64,000 nt of DNA from Amia ocellicauda (taxonomy: Eukaryota; Chordata; Actinopteri; Amiiformes; Amiidae): NCBI RefSeq assembly GCF_036373705.1, contig NC_089863.1, forward strand, positions 5,887,357-5,951,356. The letters are read 5' to 3'. Numbering within the stretch: the first letter of the stretch is position 1; each line of letters starts with the position of its first letter. The translations under genes and the position numbers were made by a program. Positions 1 through 12,119 of the stretch are shown piece by piece. Under the pieces are notes generated by a model. That model searched no databases. It had not been told where the DNA came from and saw only the letters and a program-made list of their open reading frames with translations.

Positions 1-107
1 CCATGGCGCTGTGCAGCCTCAACTCCTGCCTGGACCCCCTGGTGTTCTGCCTGGCCTCGGAGAACTTCCGCTGGGGGCGGGGAAGGAAGGACAGGGGACG
101 GGGTTAG
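1..107 (+). CDS. C-terminal end of a class A GPCR (P2Y/LPA-receptor-like), partial
   Basis: The reading frame with codons starting at base 3 encodes the end of TM7 and a short cytoplasmic tail. The motif NSCLDPLVFC is the NPxxY-type TM7 motif in its DPxxF form, followed by the helix-8 start SENFR and a short basic tail, with TAG at 105-107. The DPLV form is typical of P2Y, LPA4/5/6 and related receptors, and it resembles the DPLVYY of the intact receptor at 37512. Both lie on the same strand, so they may be paralogues. The 5' part is outside the window, so no exact name is given. The ATG at base 3 is an internal methionine. Confidence 0.75.
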   Translation, partial: MALCSLNSCLDPLVFCLASENFRWGRGRKDRGRG

Positions 108-1265
108 GATGGAGGGGTTGAGGGAGAGTGTTGCCCCCAGAGGTGCAACGTTTGCTCCACTATCGCTGAAGAAAGAGCTATTTGACTGCGGGGGGAGGTT
201 TTGGATCATGGTGGGAGGGTGGGGGGCTTTGGACGACCGCTCTCTTTGGTTTTCTACTTCTGCTTAACTGTGTGTACAAAACTGCAAGCTGTAGAGTGTG
301 TCTCTCAATCGGGGGGCAAGGCGATATCTGTTACCACATCAGTATTCAACTCGTTCTTGACATTCTTTTCGCTACGCCGCACACAGCACGTTTATAGGAC
401 GGCTATCATTCGGCATTATAACGACTGGAAGACATTATGCACTGTTTTTACTTCCGTGTTTACCTGTGTATGTTGTAGCAATGTGGGACCTGTAAAGCTA
501 TTTTCTCCCACAGATGCAGTCGGAGTCGGGAATCAACAGGTATATTCGAAGAGCCAGTGCCCGTCTCCCTAACTCTGAATTCAAACCATCTTTTGACAGG
601 CATTTATACTCATAGTTTAGTAACATCGACTCCATATAAGGAACATGTAGACACAGCAGCATTTCATCAGAAATCACAATGACATACTTCTGTTTTCAAT
701 CATCCTGAGGTCATTACTGGGTCAGGAAGTCATTCTGTATTCAGGGACAATGTCAGCCCTGCAGATGCCACTGTGGTTTAATAATGTAAGAATAACTGAG
801 CAGCTCAGACTGTGGACAGGTATCTGTTTGGGAGTAAATGAGTGATGGTACTATGCATAGGAAATAGTGTGAAGCACAATTAAACTGATTTCTGATTATA
901 GGTTTGAATTCTCATTTTGCAGAATCTTTACGGCTGATGTTATGCTAATTAGAGGGCCAAGGTATTGATTGTTTGTGTGTGAGTATCTGTCAGCTCTGTG
1001 TGTTGCGAGGCCAATCCGTAGCAGGTTGGGTCAAATCGTGTGGCAATCTGGGCTCCAGAAGCGCAATGAAAGTGAAGGATGTTTTATGGGTTTCACTGTG
1101 GTTCACATTGTTTTGAGGAAATGTCAAGTGTTTTATATTTGGTTCGGAAATTGCACAACGTTACTGTCACATAACTGGAACTGATTTCCCAGAAGACTGG
1201 CAGGAATATTTTTTTTATATTTTTGCAATATAGACTAGTTTAAATAAAAAAATGATGTAAGAACA
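108..1265 (+). other. Probable 3'UTR of the GPCR, with polyadenylation signal
   Basis: AT-rich non-coding sequence follows the receptor stop. An AATAAA hexamer lies at 1243-1248 and is the first good polyadenylation signal downstream, so the mRNA probably ends near 1265. Short open frames here have no recognisable domain. Confidence 0.45.
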
Positions 1266-1603
1266 TTTTCTCCGTCGTGTTTTCATGAATGCGTGCGATA
1301 GAGGGTTCGTTGAGAGTTAACCTCAATAGTATCTTTTTTATGTTGAATGTAGATCGATATCATTAACAATTGGACACTTGAAGGCAGTCAGTGTGGAAAA
1401 ACAAACGCGTACAATGCCTTCAATTAGATTGAGCAAACAGCCGGGGTTGTTCACGCCAGACTGAGCCAAGATCAACACGTAGCCATTGTAACCTCAATAC
1501 CGCCCTGACGGCTTATTGGCAATACTGATATTCCCCTGGGCTGGACGAGTGTTTACTCCCTTCAACTTCTCTCTCCAACCCCCCCACCTCACAATATCCC
1601 CCT

Positions 1604-1850
1604 GCAAGACCATAAGAAGATAGTCTACAAACGAGAGGAGGCCATTCGGCCCATTGTGCTTGTTTGATGTCCATTAATAAGTAAATGATCCAAGGATCCT
1701 ATCCAGTCTATTTTTAAATGTTCCCAAATTGTCGCTTCAACCACATCGCTGGGCAGTTTGTTCCAGATTGCGATGACTCTCTGTGATAAACTCCCCAGGG
1801 TTGTGGTTGAAGCCGACAAGTTGGGAACCTTAAAAAAATTATCTCTCTCA
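1604..1850 (+). repeat. Dispersed repeat (family A) with fold-back half
   Basis: The block containing GAGAGGAGGCCATTCGGCCC is shared with 4551-4666 and, inverted, with 33885-33966, so it is an interspersed repeat. Within this copy, a segment near 1711-1770 (containing TTCCCAAATTGTCGCTTCAA) recurs inverted near 1785-1845 (TTGAAGCCGACAAGTTGGGA), so it folds back on itself. The class is uncertain; it is probably derived from a non-LTR element or SINE. Confidence 0.6.
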
Positions 1851-2315
1851 ATTCAGTTAAATAGCTGTATTGTTATAACTAAGTTACATCAATGCTGCCA
1901 AAGCATAGAACAGTGCCCTCGAACACAGTTACAAAACGCACAAATGATACAATTTTGACTATACAATTTTAATGTGTATTTGCAGACATTTTCTTTCTGT
2001 CTGTCTTTTTCTGTCTCTCTGTGTGTCCCCCTCTTCGTCTCCCTTCACATGCCATGTTCCAGAGTAGAAGGACAATAGATTCAATTCTGTCCACTACTCG
2101 GGAACCCTACTCCTCCCCTTAAGTTGACAGTGCAGGGACAGAGCTTTGAAGAGGGGTCGCCTTGAGTACCTGGACTAGATGCCAACCGGAATATTACATT
2201 TCACACCCTTTCTGACTGGAATCGGCTTTTTCCGGGACAAGGACGAACAGAGACGCATGTCAGAGCGGAGACCGGAGTTTCCCCGCTTGGGGCTGTAAGC
2301 GAGAGACAGGGCTTT

Positions 2316-2330
2316 GGTGCCCTCTGGAGG
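2316..2330 (-). promoter_or_regulatory. CTCF-like motif
   Basis: The minus strand reads CCTCCAGAGGGCACC, which fits the CTCF core (CCASYAGRKGGCRS type) with one mismatch at the third base. This is a motif match only; occupancy is unknown. Confidence 0.35.
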
Positions 2331-2659
2331 AGATAGAGAGAATAACGCCCCTGGCAATGAGGGGAATAATGGTGACGACGATTGGGTAACAGTGTGCAAC
2401 TTAATCTTTTCGTATTTTCTTTCTTTCTTTTTCTTTCCTACGTTTGTTTTCAGTGTTTACGCTTCGGGGTGCTACCTGCATATGCACCGTTTCACACGTC
2501 TGCACACATACCGAGACAACTCTCATGTCATCTGTCAAATGAATATAGGATTTTATATATATTCACACCGATTCTAATGAATACGACTTTTTCGCATTTT
2601 ATAATTATTATGCATACGATATAATAATTATTGCATTAAAATAAAGAGTCAAAACAGTT

Positions 2660-2731
2660 TGACCCCGACGTGATTTGAACACGCAACCTTCTGATCTGGA
2701 GTCAGACGCGCTACCGTTGCGCCACGAGGTC
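2660..2731 (-). tRNA. tRNA-Trp (CCA)
   Basis: The minus-strand 72-nt sequence forms a full cloverleaf: acceptor GACCTCG, D-arm with GGCGCAACGGTAGC (A box), anticodon arm with CCA in CTCCAGA, and T-arm with GTTCAAATC (B box). It matches the vertebrate tRNA-Trp sequence nearly base for base. No intron is present. Confidence 0.97.
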
Positions 2732-2983
2732 CTACGGAATATTGCGCGGATGGAGGCTTGAAAGAGAGTCGCCGCTGCAGTAAGGTGCTGCCTACGTGTG
2801 GCACATATATGTGCAGATGAGCGCACATTACGGCAGTCTCTGTGCGCATGCAGCCGGTGCGTGTCTGTCTTTAGTTACTTTGTAATCAGCGCTTATTCAT
2901 CATTAAGTCAAGTCACGTTGCGTCTCTCACTGTCCAGGATTGGAATGCAATTACCAATACATTCACTTTCAACATCTACACCT

Positions 2984-3055
2984 TCCCTGGTGGTCTAGTG
3001 GTTAGGATTCGGCGCTCTCACCGCCGCGGCCCGGGTTCGATTCCCGGTCAGGGAA
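2984..3055 (+). tRNA. tRNA-Glu (CTC)
   Basis: The 72-nt cloverleaf starts TCCCTGGTGGTCTAGTGG, has anticodon CTC and T-arm GGTTCGATTCC, and closes with a CAGGGA acceptor strand. It is essentially identical to vertebrate tRNA-Glu. It lies 250 bp from tRNA-Trp on the opposite strand. Confidence 0.97.
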
Positions 3056-4550
3056 TTCATATTTTCTTCAAATTTAATATAGTGGAATTTCAAGATTCTC
3101 TTACAAATTACCAAATGTCTTTTTAAATGTGTGTGGGAAAAACACATTATTGTGTTAAAAAGACACATTATTGTGTTTGGTACATTTTAACACAAACGTG
3201 TTGTCCTTGAACAAATACAGCATGTGTTACATATGCATATACTGTGATTTTCATAGATCCTATAGCCGTGTGTGAGTGTGTGTAAGTGTAAGAGAGAGAG
3301 AATCTGTGGGAGTGTGACAGCGAGTATTAACGATGTCCTGTAAACGCTGATTCGAATTCATTTGAGTCCAAACTTCGACAACACACAGTTACAAACAACA
3401 ACAGAGATATGTGCTTGTGTGTGTGCGTGTGTGCTCTTGCGTGTGTGCGTGTGTGTGTGCCCCCGCTCCTAGGCACTCGGGGGCAGTGTACCGGAGCAAA
3501 TGACCCAGCTGCGACTTGAAGTGGTCTCTCTCTCTGGCGCTCTTCCACTGTCCTGGATTTATTCTCTATAATCTCTGTGAGCTGGGGGTGATTATATAAC
3601 CCTGAGTTATATCATACTATTGTTATACATTTCCACAGCGGGGCAGCAGTTCCAAATGTACACTCGTGCATTCACAGATGCCCATCAGGACTGACAGGGG
3701 TCCAGGCAAACATTTCCAAAGCATTAGTATATACAATGAGTACAGTAAGTGCAGAGTGCAATCAGAGGTCCCAGGGCATAGGAGCGAGAACAAACACGGG
3801 ACACAGTGGGGTCCCTTCGGGGTGCTTATAGGGACAGGTATCAGTATTTCAGAAGCAGCGCCAGTCAGGGGATTAAACGTGCTAAAGATAACGCCAGGGA
3901 TCAGGAGCCGAATGGAACCTGTCAGAGACAAATAGTGGCTGAGGTTTCACCGGTGCTGAAAACATTAGGCAGCTCATTCGGTCCGACATAAAGGACCCGT
4001 CTGAATTGGCTACCAGCTGTTTTTCGACACTAGTACTGTATTAGAAGCTTTCACACCCTAGGTAGCTCATCCTGTCATCTATGCGTAAATAGCAAATTGG
4101 CCACTGTGAAATAACACGGACAAAATAATATTACATGCACATCATTATTACCAAGCTCATTCTGACGAGCAGCTGTTTGCTGGAGCGCCTGTTCATCTGT
4201 CTGTTTGCATATGAAGACACGCAGTCAGTCAGCGCTTGCAGTTTGTCACCCAGCAACGTGGGTGCAGATCCTGCAGCTCTGAACCGCCTCTATGTCACTG
4301 TCTGTCTCCCGATTTAACCCTAATTTCGCACTTCTGTTTCGGCCCTCTCCTTCACACGTCAGCCTTTGGGGACTCTGTAATGAGCGCGTCCGGGATTTGT
4401 CGAGGGGCACAAGTGCCCTTTGTTTACCCACACAATCATCAGGATTATCACCACTATTCTGCACAGTCTTCAGTTTGTGTCTGAAGATCACATGATTTGA
4501 TCTGAATGCACGCCAGCCCCTTGATCTATTTCTATGCAGCCCAATTCGTA
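3056..4550. other. Intergenic; nothing recognised
   Basis: Contains a GT-rich patch around 3410-3462. Overlapping open frames on both strands at about 3620-3935 (up to 102 codons) have no recognisable domain and no splice or start context that supports a gene. Confidence 0.45.
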
Positions 4551-4666
4551 TTAAGAACATAAGAAAGTTTACAATCGATAGGAGGCCATTCACCCCATCG
4601 TGCTCGTTTGGTGTACATTAATAACTAAGTGATCCAAGGGTCCTATCCATTCTGGTTTTAAATTCT
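4551..4666 (+). repeat. Dispersed repeat (family A), second copy
   Basis: Shares AGGAGGCCATTC, GCTCGTTTGGTGT and the ATCCAAGGGTCCTATCCATT region with the copy at 1604. It is the truncated 5' part of the same interspersed repeat. Confidence 0.6.
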
Positions 4667-5145
4667 TATGTAGCAGCAGCAATAGTGTCATTTTCATTAT
4701 CCGAGTCGTGCGCAGTGTCTGGGATGCCGCTCTCTCCTAATTAACCCAGCGTGTGAAATTACCGAGGTCGGCAGACCCGGTGTCTCTTCTGCACATCACA
4801 CGGGCCGTCACTCCCCGTCCGGGACACAGGAGGCTCGCCTGAGAGGCTTTGGCCGAGCCGAGGGGACACGAAAGTGCCCTTTTATTAATGATCATGACTA
4901 GTGATTATCTATGTCCTGAAAGATAACGCCTGTCTATCACATCCATACACGCACTCAGTCATAAACGTGACTCTGCTTGTCAAGAAAGCTAATAAAATAA
5001 TGCTAATAATAATTCATGATCATCAATATTATACCCTCTCTCGTGCGGATGTTACTGTGCAGTCTCCAGACATCCGGTGGAGACTGCGAGCAGGGTTGCC
5101 ATAGCGACCCCGCTGCATTGCGGGTTTTATTAATAGAAAAAACAG

Positions 5146-5187
<42 letters not shown>

Positions 5188-5817
5188 CATGCAGCAGCAG
5201 CAGCACGGTCCAGTGCAGTGCAATACAAGTGCAGTAGAGGAAAGAACAATGAAATACAGTGTGCAGTTTGCTTTACAGACACTGCAGTACCGACTGCACC
5301 GAGTATAGTAAGCAGTATAGTATAGAGGGTGCAGTATAGTGTATTGCAGTCCTGCTCACAGCAGTAATACTGTACTATTAGTAGATATAAGTGCGATAAG
5401 CATCGATGAACAAGATAAGCACCAGTTCCACAAGACACGTTACAAAGCAACGAACTTCAGCTGGTCTCTCTCTGTAAAATACTCTTTATTTGTATTTCAT
5501 ATTTTCTTTTACCAAAATGCACATTTCGAATCAACAAATCATAATCGAAGCAAGTGCATAACAAAACTCAAAAACATCAATTCAATTAAATCAAACAAAA
5601 CAACAACAAAAAAAATTAAAACTAAAAGCATGTCTTAGGTAAAACTAGGTTATCACTCAATTCTACAGAAGTGGTTAATTCAGTTCTGGTGGTGCATTGT
5701 TTTCTGTGGTTCCTGTGTGGACCCTGGAGTGGTTTCAGTCACTGAAAAAGACAAAGAGCCAGTCAGGCAGCACATAGGAGCTAAATTCAAACATTTGTAC
5801 TATAGAGAGCAGCAAGT
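4667..5817. other. Intergenic; one GA microsatellite, no gene
   Basis: Contains a (GA)n tract at 5151-5184 and AT-rich sequence. Open frames crossing the GA tract are low-complexity artefacts. Confidence 0.45.
5151..5184. repeat. (GA)n microsatellite
   Basis: Uninterrupted GA dinucleotide tract, about 17 units. Confidence 0.95.
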
Positions 5818-6439
5818 CTAGGCCATGCTTTGCTCCCCTGGAGGCAGGGAGCAGCTCTGAGGGGAATCCAAAGACTTCCAGACCAAACCAGTTATAAAGA
5901 GCACCCTTTCATCTCCCATCCTCCACACTCTCATAGAAAAATATCTTATGGTTCTCATCATAGACTGGTCTAAGATCTTCTTGCTTAGGGGGAATTCTCC
6001 TTTCTTCCCTTCCCTTTCCTTGCTTTCTTCAGTCAACTGCTCCTCTGTCCCAAAAGCCTTAGCTCCCATCATCTCAGTACATTATTCCACTACCTTTTTC
6101 TCCAGGTATGGAACTCCTGGCAGGTCAGGCTATGGACCAGCCACTCCTCTGTTCTCCTTACACTCACCGAAGCTGCCATAGCTGTCCTGCGGTGTCCAGA
6201 TGCCCCTCGGTCTTGATAGATTTATCCTCTCTGTCCACCCCTTGTCTTTTCTTTCCTCCTACTTTCTCCCAAACCTCCCCATCTGGATCGTCTTCTGGTA
6301 CCCCTAGGGTCCTGCAGGAAAAACTGCACAGTGACCATTCTATACTGGATGTACTCGCCAGCACTCCCCTTTTCTCTGTTCTATAGAAACTGTAACACTC
6401 CTCTAGCAGACGGTGAGTTCTGAAACTAACCTCAGACAT
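5818..6439 (-). other. Unrecognised open frames, possibly part of an old mobile element
   Basis: Two minus-strand open frames (6439-6164, 91 codons from ATG, beginning MSEVSFRTHRLLEECYSF; and 6072-5818, 84 codons) have mixed, non-low-complexity composition. I do not recognise a domain in either. The stretch ends near 7055 with a tail (AAGTGCTTTGAGGTACCTTG) resembling the 3' tails of interspersed elements, so it may be remnant coding sequence of an element. Function unknown, and chance open frames are quite possible. Confidence 0.25.
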
Positions 6440-6999
6440 CTTTTTTTTTATGTGGCAGCTTCACTGGGCAGTTCAAGTCTTTAGGAGCAAAGCCCATACC
6501 TTTCTGTGAGATGTGTCTACTAAACTGAAGTCTCCTCCATTGCATTGACGGGGGAGAGGCAGAATTAAGGAACGAAGAAACCCGTGGCCAGAGGAGAGAC
6601 CCTGGAGACAGGTGGGGCTACTCCTAGCCTGATCTAGTCAGTGTACTCCGAGTCCTAGATTGAAGGAGGCCCACTCCTTTGGTTGGGGTACTAGGTCTAT
6701 CCTGCTCCCCTCTGATGGATCGTCTCGAGCTGCGCCTCCATCGCAGCGGAACTGGGACTACACTGGGTCAGGATCGCCTCCACACCGCCTCTGTGGGAAA
6801 AAGAACAAACATCAGACAGGTTCTCTGCAGAAGGATCTACTCTGGGTCCCCTTGTGGTACTGGGAAGCTGAAAGAAAGACGTTTGTAATTATGTGGGCTA
6901 AAGAACTGACTTATCCACCTCCCCACGCCAATATAGCTGCATGAGACAGTTGTGGTCGGCTGCTCCAGTGGTGAGTGAAGAGGGTCCCCTCCCAGTTGC

Positions 7000-7060
7000 A
7001 AAGTGCTTTGAGGTACCTTGGGATGAAAGGCGCTATAGAAAACCGAAAGCTTTAACTGTC
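7000..7060 (+). repeat. SINE/LINE-like 3' tail
   Basis: AAGTGCTTTGAGGTACCTTG followed by GGCGCTATAGAAAA resembles the tail shared by many vertebrate short elements. A related tail with GCTATATAAAA occurs at 30665-30700. Confidence 0.4.
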
Positions 7061-8490
7061 TATTGGAGTTGAGGTTATGGATAATTTATTCCTGTTTATG
7101 ATATAATTTATTATTTGGATAAGAGCAGTGACCGACCTTCTAACGCTTTTATTTAGGCTTGGATCAAAGCCGTTTTCTACTTCATTCGTGAATTATTTTT
7201 TTAATGGTTTAATCCAGGGACACTGGATCCCTCAGCAGGATTTACATCACCGCACTACAAAAATAGACATACATTAATAATGAATACATATAAATACGTA
7301 AAAGGGGACTGATTTTCGACACATAGGCTACGTATATAGATATGTTAACACAAAGATCTAACCACTAATATCAGTGTGAATTACTAGTATCATACGGTAA
7401 TGGGCCGATATAATAACCTCTCTCTCTCATTTTCTTATCTATGGATTAAACCTGTTTTTCCGCTTGCCGCATTTGCACTGCGACTCATCAAACAGCAGCT
7501 GACTTCGTCCAGCACACCCCACATACAGATTAAACTGTAATCTTACACAGCAGCGGTGCCGGGGTCCTGTTCTCACACTCTGACTCATAACCCCTTCAAA
7601 CACAACACGGCAGGACATTGTCTGCTGTCTCTGCCTTACTCACGGCATTTTCCTTCCTCCCTTTAATGTCTGACACCCGAGGCCCCATGTTGTCATTACA
7701 CATTAATAAATATCTCGCTCTCAATAGAGCATTTTAATCTAACTTTCCAACACTGAATATGCATAAGGCTATTCTATGCCAACATTATACATAAACAAAT
7801 GGTTTGAAAGACAGGTTTGTTTCAGCAAATGTGGATTTCGTGCTTCCCGACAATTGAGTTACGTCATGGCATGTCAAATCGCAAATCTTTTTATGAATGC
7901 GATATCATTGCCTATGCAAGTAGGAGAATGGGAGATTAATCAAACATTTCCGGTGCAAAGGAGGACTTTTTTCTGTCCTAGTTTACCAGCACGATGAAGC
8001 TGTCCTTAACACGGACGGGGCTGCGGCGTTGGTAGAAAATGGGAGTGCAAACGCATTTTCTATAGCAGCCCTCGCAGCCTATGACCTTATAAAGGCTGCT
8101 ACACAACTATGGAGGATCATTTGTGACATAAGTACAAATAATAATACGCAATAAATACAATATGAAAAAAGTATACATATACAAATAACAAATATACATA
8201 ATTAGATAAATACATTTACTTTCGATGTATGATTTCTCTCTTATTTTATTAGGAACACATTGTCCGCCATATGCAATCGCAAGAATGTCTTTCCTTAACC
8301 CGCCCAATGAGGAGGTTCAATAGAGCTGCAGTATGTGACCTGTGTGAGGAGATGAAGGGAGATCTGGAAAGCCGGGCAACTAGATCACCTGCCATACTGG
8401 TCCACCGTAAAGTCCAACTGACGCTGAGAATTTAGGATGCTGGATCGTGTAGAGACCCGGCGGTGATCAGCACGGTGAGCCAGCCTATTT
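7061..8490. other. Intergenic; nothing recognised
   Basis: AT-rich sequence with no long open frame, RNA gene or repeat that I can name. Confidence 0.45.
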
Positions 8491-8675
8491 GGTTATTTAT
8501 TTCTTATCCAGGGCGACTTACAAAATAAGCGCATTACAAAAGTGCAATACATTATAAAGTCAGAGATGAAAAAATACGTTCACAAAGTGCATAGGAAAAT
8601 ACAAGTCCTACATCCTAGATTGGAATAACTAACAAGTGCAGACAAGATGTGAAGTCAGTTAAGAGATCACGCGTG
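8491..8675 (+). repeat. Dispersed SINE-like repeat (family B)
   Basis: CTTATCCAGGGCGACTTACA, a stretch containing GTGCAATAC, TCCTACATCCTAGAT and GCAGACAAGATGTGAAGTCA are shared in the same order with 24485-24735. The first block also occurs at 48155-48225 and, inverted, at 47876-47910. Confidence 0.7.
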
Positions 8676-9265
8676 CGTGTTCATCATGGGATTACATTAC
8701 TTTCCCGAGAACAAATCAATGGTCGAACAAAACATGGGAATTTTATATTTTGTCCTGTCATGTGATGTTCTTCTTGTACATTCCTCTTTGACATTTGTTT
8801 TGTTTACCATGTTGTCCCATATTATTTCTATTTGACACAGGTGTGTGCGCCAAATAGATCCGTTTTATTATGTAGTACTTTATGAAACAATAGACCTAGT
8901 GGTGAGTGATTTAATATGAATGTGTAGAGTTGTAGTTGGAAGTATGCACACACTCATTTTGCAACAATGTTATGAAATTAGTGTTCAACACATTTAAGAC
9001 ATGTTACTCTCATGTTCTCTGATCAGCTACAGGCTACAACTCGCATGTCACAGAATGGTCAATTACTTTTGGATAATTTAGTATGTTACCGTGTAGTGGG
9101 TAAATAGTGGTGACACACTACAAGACCACGCCACCTCCTTTGATTTACGAGATAGAAACTTGTACCCACTCTCCCACAGGGCAGGCTCGACAGGGGGGTA
9201 TTCCTGAAAGTGGGATTAGGAAGTAATCAAGATCTGTTGAGCCAGAATTTGAGGGAATCATGAAG
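8676..9265. other. Intergenic; nothing recognised
   Basis: No open frame above background, no RNA gene and no repeat that I recognise. Confidence 0.4.
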
Positions 9266-9269
9266 TTGC

Positions 9270-10396
9270 TGTTCCCGAGCCCGGTCCGAGACGCTCATGC
9301 CCTATCCCGGTTCCTTGTCCGACAGCTGATCACAATTGTCCGATTGGAGCCCGTTTTTTTTTGTTTTTTTTTCTCCCCATTACTGTTGCAGCCATTAAAA
9401 TAGCTCAGTTTTGTTTTTAATGGCAAAGTATTTATACTTATTTTCGTTTGTTTATTAATTTAATTTAGACAAATGTTTGGAGCATTTTGTTTGTTAAATT
9501 AAAGTTTTTGTTTTTTAAAGTGACGACCAAGCGGCCAGCGGCCGACAGTGAGTTTGATCACGTTTGATCACGTTTGATCAATTTAGCCTCTCAAATCAAC
9601 ACTTGATTTGCCTACAATCAAATCCATAGATATAAAACACTTCAAGCATATCACACAATGTTAGTTTAAATGTTTATTATCACCACCACAGTAAAAAGGA
9701 TTTTTTGACAAGCTGACCAGGCTGCTCTGCTGCTCGCAAAGTCTTGCGGAAAAACTATCGAACGGGCTGTACGATCTAAACATATAAAATAAACAGGTTA
9801 TCTTACCTGAAACAACAAGGCGTCGCCACAGAACATGGCCGTTCTTATGTCCAATAGTTTCCAACAGCTAGACTAATGAAAATAAAGTCCAATCAAACGA
9901 AAAACAAGACAGCATCCTAGTCTGGCTACAGCCAGAAAAACAGTCTCTTACAGAGCATCGTGGAGAACAAGCACAGCGTCCACAGTGGAGGTTTCAGTCC
10001 AGTCATTTCTTCTCTAACTCTTCCAGCTGAGCTGAAGACGCGCTCGCTGCTGCAGCTGCCGCCGGCGGGGACACTGAACACCGTGCGAGCCGGTCTGCGC
10101 AGGCGAGGCAGCATGCTCTCCGTGGGAAACCTGTGTGTGCGTGAGCAGACTCTGTCACGCGTGATAGGTTATAAAAAGTCTTTATAGGTTTGTTTTACCA
10201 TCATCAACTTCTCATAGTTTCTTTTAATTAATTAATGTCTAAAATATAAAAAGGAGGAGGAGCCTAAAACAGGCCCGATGCCCGTCCCGCGTGTGAACTA
10301 TGACGTGAAAATTGGCCCGCAGCCCCCCGGCCCGAGGGGTGTAAATAAGTCCGGGCCCGTCGGGCTCGGGCTGAAATGCATGGCTCTAAGAGACAT
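9270..10396 (-). mobile_element. Decayed hAT-superfamily DNA transposon
   Basis: A minus-strand open frame at 10114-9926 encodes a hAT dimerisation-domain signature: GGSCSSERVFSSAGRVREE then GLKPPLWTLCLF, the C-terminal block of hAT transposases. GC-rich sequence near 10265-10390 (CCCGTCGGGCTCGGG, then CATGGCTCTA) looks like a hAT terminal region. Only the C-terminal block is recognisable, so the element is a deleted relic. The left limit near 9270 is approximate. Confidence 0.55.
9545..9580 (+). repeat. Short tandem repeat of GTTTGATCAC
   Basis: The 11-bp unit GTTTGATCACG occurs about three times in a row inside the hAT remnant. Confidence 0.7.
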
Positions 10397-11003
10397 GCCA
10401 CTTCTCATGTGAGCTTGAAAACGAAATGTGATTCTACGATATTGATGACATCACCGCAGCTCTTTTCCGATCGGTCAAACTGACAGTGTTACAACACTCC
10501 CCGGTCTCCCCTACAGAAGCGAATGTAAAAATTAATTCTAAATAAAACTTAGCTTAAAGTGCCTTTAATCCCTGAGCACTTAACACTAAAAACCCTACCC
10601 AAATATAACAAAAGAAATGGAAGCCAGTCAAATATAAAACTACCATTCCCATACAACTATAACACAAACACCCAAGGACACTACTAACTAATAAAGGATA
10701 GTTAATAGAAAGTTAGCTACAGCCCCCGTTTCAATCTGCCTAAGTGGGGCTTCCTCGATAGAAGAAGCGAAACCTCCGACAGGATGACAACTGTCAATAT
10801 TTAATCGTTTCTAGCCGAAGATTTTAGTTCAGTTTAGAGAATGCCAGGGGGAAGAGGTAAACAGGAGATACGTCTCCTCGATGTAATGAAGATAGTTCAA
10901 AATAAAGCTAGTTGCAAATAATAATAATGAATAATTGCCGTATTTAAAGTCTCTTACAGTTTTACTCGGTGCGCTCTTGCTTACTGTAACCCCATTGCAT
11001 ATG
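10397..11003. other. Intergenic; nothing recognised
   Basis: No long open frame, tRNA or named repeat. Confidence 0.4.
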
Positions 11004-11192
11004 CCAGTGGTTTTCAAACTGGTGCTGGAGTACTCCCTGCCCTGCTGTTTTTATTTTTATATTATTCTTCTAACCGGTCTTAATTACTTAATTGAATGCT
11101 TAATTGAACTAACAAAGCAATACAGTTAAATTAAGTAATTAAGACCTCAGTTGGAACAAAAACCAGCAGGGCACGGGGTACTCACGAAGAAC
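11004..11192. repeat. Fold-back repeat (family C)
   Basis: The left arm (CTGGTGCTGGAGTACTCCCT, CCCTGCTG, CTTAATTACTTAATTGAA) recurs inverted in the right arm (TTAAGTAATTAAGACC, ACCAGCAGGGCACGGGGTAC). The whole element is an imperfect palindrome. A single arm of the same family is at 34852-34955 and related fold-backs are at 56721 and 59785. Confidence 0.65.
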
Positions 11193-12111
11193 CCTACGAC
11201 TCTTTCTCAATTCCGCCGGTCGTTTCGCAATTCCCTTTTCCGTGACGCTTCTGCAATTTTTGTATCACTTCACTAAAGTTATAATTAAGTTGTTGTTTCT
11301 TATTGGACTGCTCCATTGGGATTTAACCGTCAAAATTATTTAAGTGGATTAAAAGTTGGATTTGACACGCGGGTTCGACTGCAGTATGAATGTCTTTCAT
11401 CAAACCAATGCTGGACAAACCTTCAAAACACTGATAGCCCAGCAGCAAAACATGAATTAGTCCACTTTAAAAGGGGCAAGGGCAAGAGCCAGGACCAGGA
11501 CCACTAGCGTCTCCTCTCGGTTCCAGCTTTACAATCAGCGCCCCGTTTACTTTCAGTATCTCCCTTTATTTATTTATATCCACTTGTTTTTGGAAGAGGG
11601 GCATGGAATAACAGGCAGACGTGTTCGAGAGTCCGATAGGGACAAAGGGACGGATTAAAGTAAATAAAAACCTTGACCCTTCAGCTATAGCAATTACATT
11701 TTACACGCAGGCTGCATTTATGATTATAATTTAGTAGCGTCTTACTCAAAATGAAGCGGCAACGGGTGGATCAAAGTTTTAATTGAATCCTAATTGAATG
11801 CCGAGCAAATCGGCCCACAGTAACGCCTGTACCGGACATTCACTGACCTCACAGAGCAGATAAATTCAGTGTTAATTTAATTTAAGTATTAAAGTGTAAG
11901 AATTAACACAATTTCAGACAACAGACTGTTAAAGTTACTCTTGTACCAGTGTTGGCCACATTTCCAGTATTTTAATCTGAGTTAATCTGACATAACACTA
12001 AATTGAGGAACTCTCTGTAGAGTTGTTTACATTAATTTCCACTCCAGGCATTGTACACAAATAAACTTACTAATATAATGTATACAAATGACTCCACTAT
12101 GACCAGTGTTA
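11193..12111. other. Intergenic; nothing recognised
   Basis: AT-rich sequence without recognisable gene or repeat structure. Short open frames only. Confidence 0.4.
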
Positions 12112-12119
12112 TGTGTAGG

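Larger units (their letters stand above)
1271..2659. other. Intergenic; no gene seen apart from repeat family A and one CTCF-like motif
   Basis: Outside the repeat at 1604-1850 and the motif at 2316, this stretch is unremarkable sequence. Its open frames are short and have no domain signature. Confidence 0.5.

Noticed and set aside
3623-3935. Overlapping frames of about 90-100 codons on both strands
   Set aside because: No recognisable domain on either strand; lengths expected by chance in moderately GC-rich sequence.
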